From Oscillatoriaceae cyanobacterium M7585_C2015_266 (GTDB lineage: Bacteria; Cyanobacteriota; Cyanobacteriia; Cyanobacteriales; Oscillatoriaceae), in assembly GCA_015295835.1 (NCBI GenBank), contig DVEG01000027.1, positions 1-64,000 on the forward strand: a DNA stretch of 64,000 nucleotides, written 5' to 3'. This document shows positions 25,216 to 34,318 of this stretch, piece by piece. Numbering within the stretch: position 1 is the first letter of the stretch; every line of letters starts with the position of its first letter. Under the pieces are notes generated by a model. That model saw only the letters and a program-made list of their open reading frames with translations. It was not told the origin of the DNA and searched no databases. Both the position numbers and the translations under genes were made by a program.

Positions 25216-27603
25216 TTGATTCAATCAGAAACTCTAGAACTACTAGAATGGCCGCGTCTGTGCCAACATCTGGCCACATTTGCGGCTACAAAACAGGGGG
25301 CACTCGCTGCCAGTAAGCTATCTATTCCTGAAACCAGAGAAGAAACGCTACAGTTACTCGCCCAAACTAGAGAAGTCTATGAGCTGGAAAATCGCCCCAG
25401 CGGGGGATTAACTTTCGAGGGAATCCACGATATAAGGGATGCTCTCGAACGGGCAGAGTTGCAAGGTATTCTATCTGGAGAAGAACTTCTTAATATTGCT
25501 ACTACTTTAGCAGGGGCTAGACGGCTGCGGCGGATAATCGACAATAATCCAGATTTGTCGGTGCTTACTGCTTTAGTTAAGGATTTGCGCACTTATCCCG
25601 AAATCGAACAAGAAATCCATCGCTGCATAGATGAAAGAGGGGAAGTTGCTGATAGGGCGTCACCAAAACTTAATGAGCTGCGCGGGCGAATTCGACAGCA
25701 GCGAGAACAAATTTATCAAGTGTTGCAAGGGATAATACAGCGCCAATCTAATGCGATACAAGAGCAGGTAATTACTCAGAGGGGAGGGCGCTACGTAATT
25801 CCAGTGAAGGCTCCCCAAAAAGATGCTATCAAGGGTATAGTCCACGATACTTCAATGAGTGGGGCAACTCTTTATATAGAACCCTACGCTATTGTGGATC
25901 TTAATAATAAAATGCAACAGTTGCGGCGCGCTGAGGAAGCGGAAGAGGAAGCAATCCGTCGCGCTCTTTCTCAACAAGTCGGAGCGGTGAAAGCTGATTT
26001 AGAGCAATTGGTTACAATTGTTACTACTATCGATCTGGCTGCTGCCCGCGCCCGTTACAGCTACTGGCTGCAAGCTAATCCGCCTCAATTTATAGAAAGG
26101 GGAGAGTCTGCTCAAATTACTCTGCGGCAATTAAGACATCCTTTACTTGTCTGGCAGCAGCATTATGAGCAAGGTTCTCCTGTTGTGCCTATAGATTTGA
26201 TTATTCCACCACATGTGCGGGTTGTGGCCATTACTGGGCCTAATACAGGCGGTAAAACTGTGACTCTAAAAACTTTGGGATTGGCTGCTTTGATGGCTAA
26301 GGTGGGGTTATTTGTTCCTGCCCGCGAACCTGTTGAGTTGCCTTGGTTTGAGCGTGTGCTTGCGGATATTGGTGATGAGCAGTCTATACAGCAAAGTCTT
26401 TCTACTTTTTCGGGGCATATCTGTCGGATTACGCGAATTCTGGAAGAAATGACGGAGAATTCTCTGGTGCTGCTGGATGAAGTAGGTGCGGGTACGGATC
26501 CGTCTGAAGGTAGTGCTTTGGCGAGCGCTCTGTTAGAATATCTCGCCGATAATACTAATTTAACTGTGGCAACGACGCATTTCGGCGAACTTAAAGCTCT
26601 AAAATATAAAGATTCGCGCTTTGAAAATGCTTCTGTAGAATTCGATGACGTTAGTCTATCGCCGACTTATCGTCTATTATGGGGGATTCCGGGACGTTCA
26701 AATGCTCTAATGATCGCACGGCGGTTAGGATTAAAACCGGAAATTGTCGCTAAAGCACAAAACCTCGTGGCTCCCGGCGCTAGTGAGGAAATGAATAAAA
26801 TAATTGCTGGATTGGAATCGCAACGCCGTCGCCAAGAAAATAAAGCAAAAGAAGCGTCTAGGCTGCTAGCGGAAACTGAGGAGTTGCATCGTGAACTTTC
26901 GGCTAGGGCAAAGGCTCTGCGGGAACGAGAGCGGGAGCTACAGCGGGCACAGGAACGAGCTATACTAGAAGCGATCGCTCAAGCTAAGGCTGAAATTGCC
27001 GCCGTGATTCGACAGTTGCAGCAAGGCTCAGCAACTGCGCGGGATGCTAAACAAGCTACTGAGGCAATTAATGAAATTGCTCAACGACTTTTGCCGTCGC
27101 AGCGGGAAGCGCCTAAACCTCAACCTGGTTTTTATCCGCAAGTGGGCGAGCGTATACGTATTCCCCGTTTAGGGCAAACTGCTGAAGTACTCAGCCCTCC
27201 TGATGAAGACGGTAAGCTTAGTGTTCGTTTCGGGCTAATGAAAATGATGGTTTCTTTAGAAGATATCGAATCTCTCGACGGGCAAAAAGTTTTACCTTTA
27301 GTAAAAACTAAACCAGTAGCAACTACGACGCCAACACCGTCTGCCCTGCCGACTATTCGTACTTCTAAAAATACTATCGATATTCGTGGGGCGCGGGTTG
27401 CCGATGCGGAAAGAGAATTGGAGGCAGCAATTGCTAAAGCTATTCCCACTAGCGGCGCATTGTGGATTGTACACGGTAAGGGAACTGGTAAATTGCGCCA
27501 AGGTGTGCACCAATTTTTGGAAAAGCATCCGCAAGTAAGCCGTTATGAATTAGCCCCCCCTGAAGATGGAGGCTCCGGTGTGACTATTGCATACTTTGTA
27601 TAG
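25216..27603 (+). CDS. mutS2: Endonuclease MutS2
   Basis: A MutS-type ATPase that lacks the mismatch-recognition domain and ends in a Smr nuclease domain. In order: core helices (ETLELLEWPRLCQHLATFAA at the start), Walker A ITGPNTGGKTVTLKTLG, signature STFSGH, Walker B LVLLDEVGAGTDPSEG, the long coiled coil around ERERELQRAQERA, and C-terminal Smr with IDIRGARVADAE and WIVHGKGTGKLR. I place the start at TTG 25216 because it follows GAGGTGG and because MutS2 proteins start with (M)IQSETLE; the ATG at 25183 lacks a ribosome binding site. From this start it is 795 residues. Confidence 0.93.
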   Translation: MIQSETLELLEWPRLCQHLATFAATKQGALAASKLSIPETREETLQLLAQTREVYELENRPSGGLTFEGIHDIRDALERAELQGILSGEELLNIATTLAGARRLRRIIDNNPDLSVLTALVKDLRTYPEIEQEIHRCIDERGEVADRASPKLNELRGRIRQQREQIYQVLQGIIQRQSNAIQEQVITQRGGRYVIPVKAPQKDAIKGIVHDTSMSGATLYIEPYAIVDLNNKMQQLRRAEEAEEEAIRRALSQQVGAVKADLEQLVTIVTTIDLAAARARYSYWLQANPPQFIERGESAQITLRQLRHPLLVWQQHYEQGSPVVPIDLIIPPHVRVVAITGPNTGGKTVTLKTLGLAALMAKVGLFVPAREPVELPWFERVLADIGDEQSIQQSLSTFSGHICRITRILEEMTENSLVLLDEVGAGTDPSEGSALASALLEYLADNTNLTVATTHFGELKALKYKDSRFENASVEFDDVSLSPTYRLLWGIPGRSNALMIARRLGLKPEIVAKAQNLVAPGASEEMNKIIAGLESQRRRQENKAKEASRLLAETEELHRELSARAKALRERERELQRAQERAILEAIAQAKAEIAAVIRQLQQGSATARDAKQATEAINEIAQRLLPSQREAPKPQPGFYPQVGERIRIPRLGQTAEVLSPPDEDGKLSVRFGLMKMMVSLEDIESLDGQKVLPLVKTKPVATTTPTPSALPTIRTSKNTIDIRGARVADAERELEAAIAKAIPTSGALWIVHGKGTGKLRQGVHQFLEKHPQVSRYELAPPEDGGSGVTIAYFV

Positions 27604-27609
27604 GAGAAG

Positions 27610-27665
27610 GGCGTGTTGCTTTTTTATCTAATAAGTTTTGGTTGCTAAAACTGTAACAACACGCC
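27610..27665 (+). terminator. Branched hairpin after mutS2
   Basis: GGCGTGTTG (27610-27618) pairs with CAACACGCC (27657-27665). The interior contains a second stem AGTTTT/AAAACT around GGTTGCT, giving a branched structure. TATTTCTC follows. It probably ends the moaD-mutS2 transcript or gives read-through control into the DUF3038 gene. Confidence 0.6.
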
Positions 27666-27686
27666 TATTTCTCTGTCTAAGTGTTT

Positions 27687-28280
27687 ATGAATAAAACTAT
27701 GTACCCTCCAGCAAATATGTCTGCGCCAAAGCTCAAATGGGAGGATTTGACTGCACTACCGTATCCGGCACAGTTGGAAAATATGAAAGCCCAGATTGAT
27801 TTAGTGTTGCTGGCGCTGGAATCTCTTGCGGGAATCGGCTCCGATGCTATCATCCGGGCTGCGTTTGAATTGAGGTTAGAGCCGGCGATTGCTAATCGCG
27901 TTTTTCTGTGGCGTCTGCGTCAGTCGAATCCTCTGCGCAAAAGTGAAGGCGGGCGAAAAAAACTGGATATAGAAGAAGCGCGCTCGCTAGTCGCAATTAC
28001 CTGCTATTTAGCAAAAGAAAATCAAGAATTAATCCGTCGCGCTGTCGCTCTTTGGCAACAAATGGTTCAGCAAAATCGTCAGCCCCACGAAGCTGCTTTA
28101 CTAGGAGATTATCTCGATAAGTTCTGTAATTTGTATCAAGAACGTATGCAAAATGGAAAAAATATTTCTCCAAATACTATTAATCAAATTGCCTTAAAAC
28201 TATTAATCGATTTGTTATTTTATAGTGGAGCCGGCGGTTCGCGTCGTTTTTGGCTCGCTCTTTTTGAATGCTCGCATTAG
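27687..28280 (+). CDS. DUF3038 domain-containing protein
   Basis: A 197-residue, mainly helical soluble protein of the cyanobacterial DUF3038 family. Recognisable parts are LENMKAQIDLVLLALESLAG and FELRLEPAIANRVFLWRLR, then RSLVAITCYLAKENQELIRR. I take the ATG at 27687 instead of the GTG two codons earlier. It is followed, 12 bases on, by a DUF4335 gene; these two families occur side by side in many cyanobacteria, so the pair may form a functional unit whose job is unknown. Confidence 0.83.
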   Translation: MNKTMYPPANMSAPKLKWEDLTALPYPAQLENMKAQIDLVLLALESLAGIGSDAIIRAAFELRLEPAIANRVFLWRLRQSNPLRKSEGGRKKLDIEEARSLVAITCYLAKENQELIRRAVALWQQMVQQNRQPHEAALLGDYLDKFCNLYQERMQNGKNISPNTINQIALKLLIDLLFYSGAGGSRRFWLALFECSH

Positions 28281-28292
28281 TTATTTTTGGCT

Positions 28293-30026
28293 ATGATTAT
28301 AAGAAGATACACGCCTCCTACTTGTACACTAGAAATTACGGCGAAGAGTTCTTTATTTTCTTGGGGTAAAAAATTTAATGATTTAGAAATAATACAATTC
28401 GAGTTACATTTTGATGCGCCTCAGCTTCCAGAAGAGCGGCAGGTGAAGGTAAAAGGCGATCGCAATCAACTACAAGCCCTCAGCGACGCCGTTAATAGTT
28501 ATGTTCATAAATTTATCAGCCAATCAGGAATTGCCCTCAATGCCCTAGGCTTAACAAAACAACTAAAAGCAGAAAAAGAAATAGAAACCGAAGAAAATAA
28601 CAATCCAAACCAAATAGAATCACAACCAACACCAGAAACAAACACACTAATTTCTGAAGGAATCTATTTACAACCAAAAGGATTATTAGAACACGACTTA
28701 TTTTTAGGAACCCTCGCTACACCAGAATCAGGGGCTGTAATTCACTTAGATGTAATACAACTATTTGATTTAGCTACTGCCCTATTTCAATATGAAGCTG
28801 AGGCAGAAGCGCCACCAGAAAATTTTAAATGGTTTAAACAAATACCCTCTTGGGCAAAAATAGCAGCTCTTCTAGTATTGACAGTCGGCGCCACAGCCTT
28901 AACGATAGAATGGCTCAACCGCAGCACCAACTTACAAATAGCTTCTCAAAAAGCCGCACCACCAACCAACCCAGAAACAAAGCCGCCAATCGCCATTGCC
29001 CCTGCCCCCGTATTGCCACCTACACCTACTCCACCAACAGCAACCCCTCCCACACAACAAATCACACCCACCCCCCTTCCCAGCCCAACATCACGTCTGC
29101 CGAAATTACCAAAAATCCTAGAAAAGGATAATATTGCGGCAGAGCCTAATCCTAGTCAATTTTCCACACAGCCAAATCTACAAGCTGCCAATGTCGTAAG
29201 AATTCCATCCCTGAATACACCTGCCCCGCAGAAAACCCCGTCGGCAGCACTAAACAACGTTGCGGGAGATACATCTTCTTCAACTTCTTCAACAACAGTC
29301 ATAAAAATTCCACCACCACCGCCGACAATAATTCCACAGATTCCGCCACCACCAAATACTCAACCTCCCCTGCTCTCAATTCCGCCAGAATCCACAGCAG
29401 ATGTAAGAGAAAGTTATAGCCCAACTCCAAATATAGAAAAGAATCTCCCCCCCGTCGAATCTGAAAGCTCCCAGGAAGCACCTCCTGATGTGTTTTTAAA
29501 AACACCACAACCAAACCCAGCACAAACCGCTTCAACAGAAACAGCCTCCACGCAAGCGCCTAGAATACCTCGTAATCCAGAGCCGGCTCCGCCCTTGCCT
29601 CGAATAGAAGGGTTGCCTGATGCTGCCTCAGATAAACAAGCTGCAGAGGTAGAAAATACAGCTTCGGAAACAATAAGCACACCTGCAATGGCAAATAAAC
29701 CGGCTGCAAACGAGGAAATAAGGGGTTCGCTATTAAATGAAGCAAAGCAAGTTGTAGAAGCAAGGAATTATTTTCAACAGCGCTGGCAAACTCAGCCGGA
29801 TTTAAGGCAACCTTTGGAATATACTTTATTGTTGAATCCAGACGGCTCGATTAAGCAATTTACTCCCAGAGGAGAACTTTCTGGAAAATTTATTGAGCGC
29901 ACGGGAATGCCATTGATGAATGAAAAATTTGTTTCTCCTTTGCAGGATGGAAAAACTATGAGAATTCGCGTCTTGCTAAAACCGGATGGAAAAGTACAGG
30001 TTTTTGAAGAATCGTTAATAGAGTGA
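28293..30026 (+). CDS. DUF4335 domain-containing membrane protein
   Basis: A 577-residue protein whose N-terminal about 120 residues are the DUF4335 domain (RRYTPPTCTLEITAKSSLFS and QLQALSDAVNSYVHKF). A single transmembrane helix lies near residues 188-206 (AKIAALLVLTVGATALTIE). After it comes a long Pro/Thr/Ser-rich low-complexity linker (PAPVLPPTPTPPTATPP) and a C-terminal folded piece (RGSLLNEAKQVVEARNYFQQ, LKPDGKVQVFEESL) that likely sits outside the cytosol. It follows DUF3038 directly. Function unknown; the linker may span the periplasm or cell wall. Confidence 0.83.
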   Translation: MIIRRYTPPTCTLEITAKSSLFSWGKKFNDLEIIQFELHFDAPQLPEERQVKVKGDRNQLQALSDAVNSYVHKFISQSGIALNALGLTKQLKAEKEIETEENNNPNQIESQPTPETNTLISEGIYLQPKGLLEHDLFLGTLATPESGAVIHLDVIQLFDLATALFQYEAEAEAPPENFKWFKQIPSWAKIAALLVLTVGATALTIEWLNRSTNLQIASQKAAPPTNPETKPPIAIAPAPVLPPTPTPPTATPPTQQITPTPLPSPTSRLPKLPKILEKDNIAAEPNPSQFSTQPNLQAANVVRIPSLNTPAPQKTPSAALNNVAGDTSSSTSSTTVIKIPPPPPTIIPQIPPPPNTQPPLLSIPPESTADVRESYSPTPNIEKNLPPVESESSQEAPPDVFLKTPQPNPAQTASTETASTQAPRIPRNPEPAPPLPRIEGLPDAASDKQAAEVENTASETISTPAMANKPAANEEIRGSLLNEAKQVVEARNYFQQRWQTQPDLRQPLEYTLLLNPDGSIKQFTPRGELSGKFIERTGMPLMNEKFVSPLQDGKTMRIRVLLKPDGKVQVFEESLIE

Positions 30027-30232
30027 TTAGAAAAAATATTTTTTCGGTAAAATTTTGAAAGGCGCGATTTTTATATGTCAAAATAAATTATCTACAAATT
30101 TGAGGAGAATTTCATAAAATAAAATTCAAAAATACGCTCATTCAGCAGCGGTTCAACCCACACCCTCTAAAATCTCTACAATCTGCTAATGTCAAAAATG
30201 ACAAAGCTGGTGTCTTTGAAGTGCTAAGGCAT

Positions 30233-31432
30233 ATGGTAGATTACGATGTTATAGTCTGTGGTGCGGGACCTGCTGGAGCTACCGCTGCTGCTGCTGCCGC
30301 CGGTTATGGATTGAAAGTCGCGCTGCTGGAGAAATACCCCTTGCCACGTCACAAAACCTGTGGTGGCGGCATGCCAATGGTGATTGAAAATGTGTTGCGT
30401 GATTTGGCACCAGAAGCATTTGTGGAATCAAAGGTGCGTTATTTGCGTCACACTTGGAAATTTGGTGATCCTTATTTGGCACCTATCAATTTGCCTGATT
30501 CGCAGCAGGATATTTGTTTGTGGATGGCACAGCGATCGGTGTTTGATAATGCACTGGCACAACGAGCAGTTAAGGCGGGCGCTCAACTATATGATGGGGT
30601 GACGGTTCGCAGTGTTGAAATAGAGTCTGATAAGGTTGTTGTGCGCGGCTCTGCGAAAGGGAATGAGAGCGCATTTGTGGGAACGGCTCGTCATGTTATT
30701 GGCGCAGATGGTGCTAATAGTATTGTAGCGCAAGCGGCTAATTTGCGTAAAAATCCGGTGATGGCGATCGCAATGGAAATCGAATTTCCCTATGATTGGA
30801 ATAATAGTCATCCCGATTTGCGCCCGGAAGTGGCTCATTTAGAATATGGTGCTGTTAAGCGCGGCTATGCTTGGATTTTTCCTAAGGGCGATCATTTGAA
30901 TATTGGTGCGGGTTTGTTTAGCCCAGGAAAAAAGAGAAAACGCAGCAATGTGGAAGTACGTAAGGAAATTGAAAATGCTATTATAGGCTATTTGGAGTTG
31001 TTTCAGATTCCTTATGAGCGCGAGCGCCTACGTTTCTATGCCCATCCTCTGCCTATCTGGCAAGGCAAGGAGCAGCGCCACACTCCAGATGGGAAAATTC
31101 TTTTAGTGGGAGATGCCGCTGGTTTGATTAACCCTTCTTTTGGTGACGGCATTCTCCACGCGATAAAAAGCGGTTTAATTGCTGCCGAGTGTATTGCTAA
31201 AAATGAACCGCAAAATTACACCAATTATATTCATGCCGAATTTGCTGCTAATTTTGATGCTGCCCTTACTTTAGCAAATATATTCTACCAGTTTCCAGGA
31301 ATTTGCTACCGCCACATTGTCAAACGTGAAACTGCTACGCGCACGGCGGTTCGCTTGCTTTTTGGTGAAGTGAATTTTACTGATGTTATCAGTCGTTTCG
31401 TACAAACTGTTCGTCAGGTTGCTTTCGGCTAG
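30233..31432 (+). CDS. Geranylgeranyl reductase family FAD-dependent oxidoreductase
   Basis: A 399-residue flavoprotein from the ATG at 30233. It opens with the dinucleotide motif DVIVCGAGPAGATAAAAAAG and KYPLPRHKTCGGGMP, then VIGADGANSIVAQA, and the flavin motif LLVGDAAGLINPSFGDGI near residues 290-307. This combination is the geranylgeranyl-reductase family, which saturates isoprenoid chains of chlorophyll, tocopherol or lipids. ChlP is the classic member, but sequence alone does not fix the substrate, and paralogs are common in cyanobacteria. Overall length is normal. Confidence 0.85.
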   Translation: MVDYDVIVCGAGPAGATAAAAAAGYGLKVALLEKYPLPRHKTCGGGMPMVIENVLRDLAPEAFVESKVRYLRHTWKFGDPYLAPINLPDSQQDICLWMAQRSVFDNALAQRAVKAGAQLYDGVTVRSVEIESDKVVVRGSAKGNESAFVGTARHVIGADGANSIVAQAANLRKNPVMAIAMEIEFPYDWNNSHPDLRPEVAHLEYGAVKRGYAWIFPKGDHLNIGAGLFSPGKKRKRSNVEVRKEIENAIIGYLELFQIPYERERLRFYAHPLPIWQGKEQRHTPDGKILLVGDAAGLINPSFGDGILHAIKSGLIAAECIAKNEPQNYTNYIHAEFAANFDAALTLANIFYQFPGICYRHIVKRETATRTAVRLLFGEVNFTDVISRFVQTVRQVAFG

Positions 31433-31489
31433 TTCGTATCCTCCACTATAAAATAAAGTTGAGAGTAATAGACAAGTTTTTTAGTGGTT

Positions 31490-31864
31490 ATGCAGTTAAA
31501 ACGATTAGGCCATGTGGCCATCCGTGTTAGTGATCTGGAACGAGCTGTCAAGTTTTACCAAAATTTGGGAATGGAGCTGGTTTGGAAAGATGCAGATTGG
31601 GCTTATCTGAAGGCGGGAGAAGATGGGCTTGCCCTATTGAGTCCTGCTTATAAGCATGCTGGGCCACATTTTGGGTTTGTCTTTCGCGAGCGCACGGAGA
31701 TGGAAGCAGCTCACATTCAGTTAAAGGCGCAAGGGCTTAATGTTGGTGAAATTTACAATCACCGCGACGGCACCGCTTCTTTCTATGGCTGCGATCCTGA
31801 TGGCAATTGGTTTGAATATCTCTATGAACCTGTACCGGCGCTTGCTCAATCATCTGCTTCTTGA
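31490..31864 (+). CDS. VOC-superfamily protein (glyoxalase-like)
   Basis: A 124-residue protein from the ATG at 31490 with two beta-alpha-beta-beta-beta modules. Metal ligands of the VOC fold are visible as H in GHVAIRVSDLERAV, E/D in GMELVWKD, H in GPHFGFVF and E in DPDGNWFEYLYEP. Members bind divalent metals and act as lyases, isomerases or dioxygenases. Substrate unknown. It is preceded by a weak ribosome binding site and follows the geranylgeranyl reductase-like gene by 57 bases, possibly in one transcript. Confidence 0.85.
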   Translation: MQLKRLGHVAIRVSDLERAVKFYQNLGMELVWKDADWAYLKAGEDGLALLSPAYKHAGPHFGFVFRERTEMEAAHIQLKAQGLNVGEIYNHRDGTASFYGCDPDGNWFEYLYEPVPALAQSSAS

Positions 31865-31880
31865 GTTAAAAAAATACATC

Positions 31881-31959
31881 AGCGGATGAGCTTTGATTTA
31901 ATAAATTTAACGGATAAGTATTTGCTTATGGAAACACTTACTTATCCGTTACATCCGCT
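31881..31959. repeat. Nested double hairpin after the VOC gene
   Basis: Outer arms AGCGGATG (31881-31888) and CATCCGCT (31952-31959) enclose a perfect 12-bp inner stem AACGGATAAGTA (31909-31920) / TACTTATCCGTT (31939-31950). The arrangement is symmetric on both strands. A weak T-rich tail follows. It may be a terminator or a small structured element. Confidence 0.65.
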
Positions 31960-32139
31960 ATAATAAGTCTATTTTTAGCTTTATCATAGCTTTACAAAAA
32001 TACTGAAAGAAGGGCATGAATTCTGTGAGAGTTTATTGAAATTATTATAGAAACTTTGAGTGGATTAATGGAAGCGCAATCATTGCGGCAAGCTTTACTC
32101 TGAAACTAGCCAATATCAATTAATGGGTGTGTTTCAGGT

Positions 32140-32356
32140 ATGTTGACTGTAAATAACCAACGCTTTTCGCGGGAAATGCCATTTACCTATCACGACAAAC
32201 AAGTTTTAGATGAAATGTTTAAAAATTTTGATATGCAACGCCGAGATGGAGGCGCTCCTACCTCCTTTACCGAGCGCGCCCCTCGATCCTTTGGAAGAAA
32301 CAGCTTGGATTGAAGGCAGCTACGATGCGGAATTTCTACCGCCGGAATTTCTGTGA
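32140..32356 (+). pseudogene. Possible small gene broken by a frameshift
   Basis: From ATG 32140 the product reads QRFSREMPFTYHDKQVLDEM and FKNFDMQ, then one base shift near 32236 recovers EMEALLPPLPSAPLDPLEET followed by AWIEGSYDAEFLPPEFL to a stop. Together they give about 72 residues of acidic, Pro-rich sequence. I do not recognise a family. Without the shift the first frame stops early. It could be chance; the confidence is low. Confidence 0.3.
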
Positions 32357-32576
32357 TTCTGGTTTGAAAAATAGCAGCCGTACTCATCTTTAAATTTTTC
32401 TAAAAATTTTAGATAAGTCTTTTCCGGTGCCCCGATTAGAGCTACCTCCCCCTAAAATTAAACCCGACAAAAAAAGTCGGATATAGTTGACGCAGTTTGT
32501 AGGCTGTGCTAGGCTTTACCCGATAAAGAAAAAAGTTTCCCCAAACCCGTAAACTCAGACACCGAGAGAGGTTGGA

Positions 32577-33893
32577 ATGATGACCCTGGCGACTGAAAAG
32601 CAAAAACACCAAACCCAAGCAACAACTGCTACCTTTTCCACGCTGAAATGCAAGGAATGTGGCGCAGAGTACGAACCAGTAGCGACACATGTTTGCGAGA
32701 TTTGTTTTGGCCCTCTTGAGGTAGTCTATGACTACGAAGCGTTGCGCAGCCAAGTAACGCGGGAAAGTATTGAGAAGGGGCCAAATTCTATATGGCGCTA
32801 CCGTTCATTCTTGCCAGTCGCTACAGATAACCTAATTGATGTGGGAACGGGGATGACGCCGTTGGTAAAATCTAATCGATTGGCGCGGCGTCTAGGGTTG
32901 AAAAAACTATATATAAAGAATGATGCGGTCAACATGCCAACTCTCAGCTTCAAGGATCGGGTGGTATCAGTCGCCCTCACCCGCGCAAGGGAGCTGGGGT
33001 TCACTACGGTGTCTTGCGCAAGTACGGGGAATCTGGCGAATTCGACAGCAGCGATCGCAGCTCACGCCGGGCTTGACTGCTGTGTGTTTATCCCTGCCGA
33101 CTTAGAAGCAGGAAAAGTTCTTGGCACTCTCATCTACAGCCCAACTGTTATGGCAGTTCAGGGCAACTATGATCAAGTCAACCGTCTCTGCTGCGAAGTC
33201 GCTAATACACACGGGTGGGGATTTGTCAATATAAATCTCCGCCCCTACTACTCAGAAGGTTCAAAAACCCTTGGATACGAAGTAGCCGAACAACTGGGCT
33301 GGCAATTGCCCGATCACATAGTTGCCCCTCTAGCCTCTGGTTCATTGTTCACAAAAATTTACAAAGGCTTCCAAGAATTTATCAAAGTTGGGCTAGTAGA
33401 AGATAAAAAAGTGCGGTTCAGCGGCGCTCAAGCAGAAGGATGCTCACCGATCGCAACAGCCTTCCGAGAAGGGCGGGACTTCGTAACCCCTGTAAAACCG
33501 AACACACTTGCTAAATCGATTGCGATCGGAAACCCAGCCGACGGCATCTACGCCCTAGAAGTCGCCCGCAAAACAGGCGGCAACATAGAATCCGTCACAG
33601 ACGCCGAAATTATAGAAGGAATAAAACTACTGGCAGAAACCGAAGGCATCTTCACCGAAACAGCCGGCGGCACCACTATTGCCGTTCTTAAAAAATTAGT
33701 AGAAGCAGGCAAAATTGACCCGGATGAAACTACAGTAGTTTACATAACCGGCAACGGTCTGAAAACACAAGAAGCAGTCCAAGGCTATATCGGCGAACCG
33801 CTTACCATAGAGCCAAAACTCGACAGCTTCGAGCGGGCTTTAGAACGTTCCCGCATTCTCGATCGCCTTGAATGGCAACAGACAGTTGTTTAG
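32577..33893 (+). CDS. thrC: Threonine synthase
   Basis: A 438-residue PLP enzyme that turns O-phosphohomoserine into threonine. An N-terminal zinc-ribbon-like part has Cys pairs in LKCKECGAEYEPVATHVCEI and CFGPLEV. The catalytic region shows the PLP lysine in PTLSFKDRVVSVAL (about residue 125), then CASTGNLANSTAAIAAHAG and PLASGSLFTKI, and YITGNGLKTQEA near the C-terminus. It begins ATGATG behind GAGAGGTTGGA. A CysO-like carrier gene follows 58 bases downstream. Confidence 0.93.
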   Translation: MMTLATEKQKHQTQATTATFSTLKCKECGAEYEPVATHVCEICFGPLEVVYDYEALRSQVTRESIEKGPNSIWRYRSFLPVATDNLIDVGTGMTPLVKSNRLARRLGLKKLYIKNDAVNMPTLSFKDRVVSVALTRARELGFTTVSCASTGNLANSTAAIAAHAGLDCCVFIPADLEAGKVLGTLIYSPTVMAVQGNYDQVNRLCCEVANTHGWGFVNINLRPYYSEGSKTLGYEVAEQLGWQLPDHIVAPLASGSLFTKIYKGFQEFIKVGLVEDKKVRFSGAQAEGCSPIATAFREGRDFVTPVKPNTLAKSIAIGNPADGIYALEVARKTGGNIESVTDAEIIEGIKLLAETEGIFTETAGGTTIAVLKKLVEAGKIDPDETTVVYITGNGLKTQEAVQGYIGEPLTIEPKLDSFERALERSRILDRLEWQQTVV

Positions 33894-33951
33894 TATAATT
33901 CCCCTTTGTCCTAAGTAATAGCATTTCTTGCCGAGAAAATCGACAAAAACT

Positions 33952-34227
33952 ATGGCCGTTAAAGTTTTAATTCCCACAGCTCTACAAAAATTCACCAACA
34001 ATCAAGCCACCCTGGAATGCAACAGCAAAAATGTGGCTGAATTGCTAGAAGCCATAGAGCAACAATGTCCCGAAACCAAAGGACGCCTGCGAGACGAGCA
34101 TGGCCAACCGCGCCGATTTCTGAACTTCTATGTCAACAGCGAAGATATCCGCTTCTTGGAGGGGACAAATACCCCCCTGAAAGATGGTGATGAAGTAAGC
34201 ATCGTGCCAGCGGTTGCAGGAGGCTAG
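33952..34227 (+). CDS. CysO/MoaD-like ubiquitin-like sulfur carrier
   Basis: A 91-residue protein from ATG 33952. Its sequence [32 protein letters not shown] and [14 protein letters not shown] follows the CysO pattern (V-x-I-P-T-x-L, N-x-Y-V-N-x-E-D-(V/I)-R-F, I-x-P-A-V-A-G-G) much more closely than MoaD or ThiS. CysO carries a C-terminal thiocarboxylate as sulfur donor for a PLP-dependent cysteine synthase (CysM). Here the PLP partner next door is threonine synthase. Whether it serves cysteine, thiamine or another pathway is inference. Confidence 0.85.
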   Translation: MAVKVLIPTALQKFTNNQATLECNSKNVAELLEAIEQQCPETKGRLRDEHGQPRRFLNFYVNSEDIRFLEGTNTPLKDGDEVSIVPAVAGG

Positions 34228-34318
34228 AATTAAATTCAAGTCAATAGATAGACGGGCAGCCCGCGCCCGTATTTGCGAAAAAAACAAGCAGTAGTCCCAA
34301 GAAGCACTAAGCCGAGCA

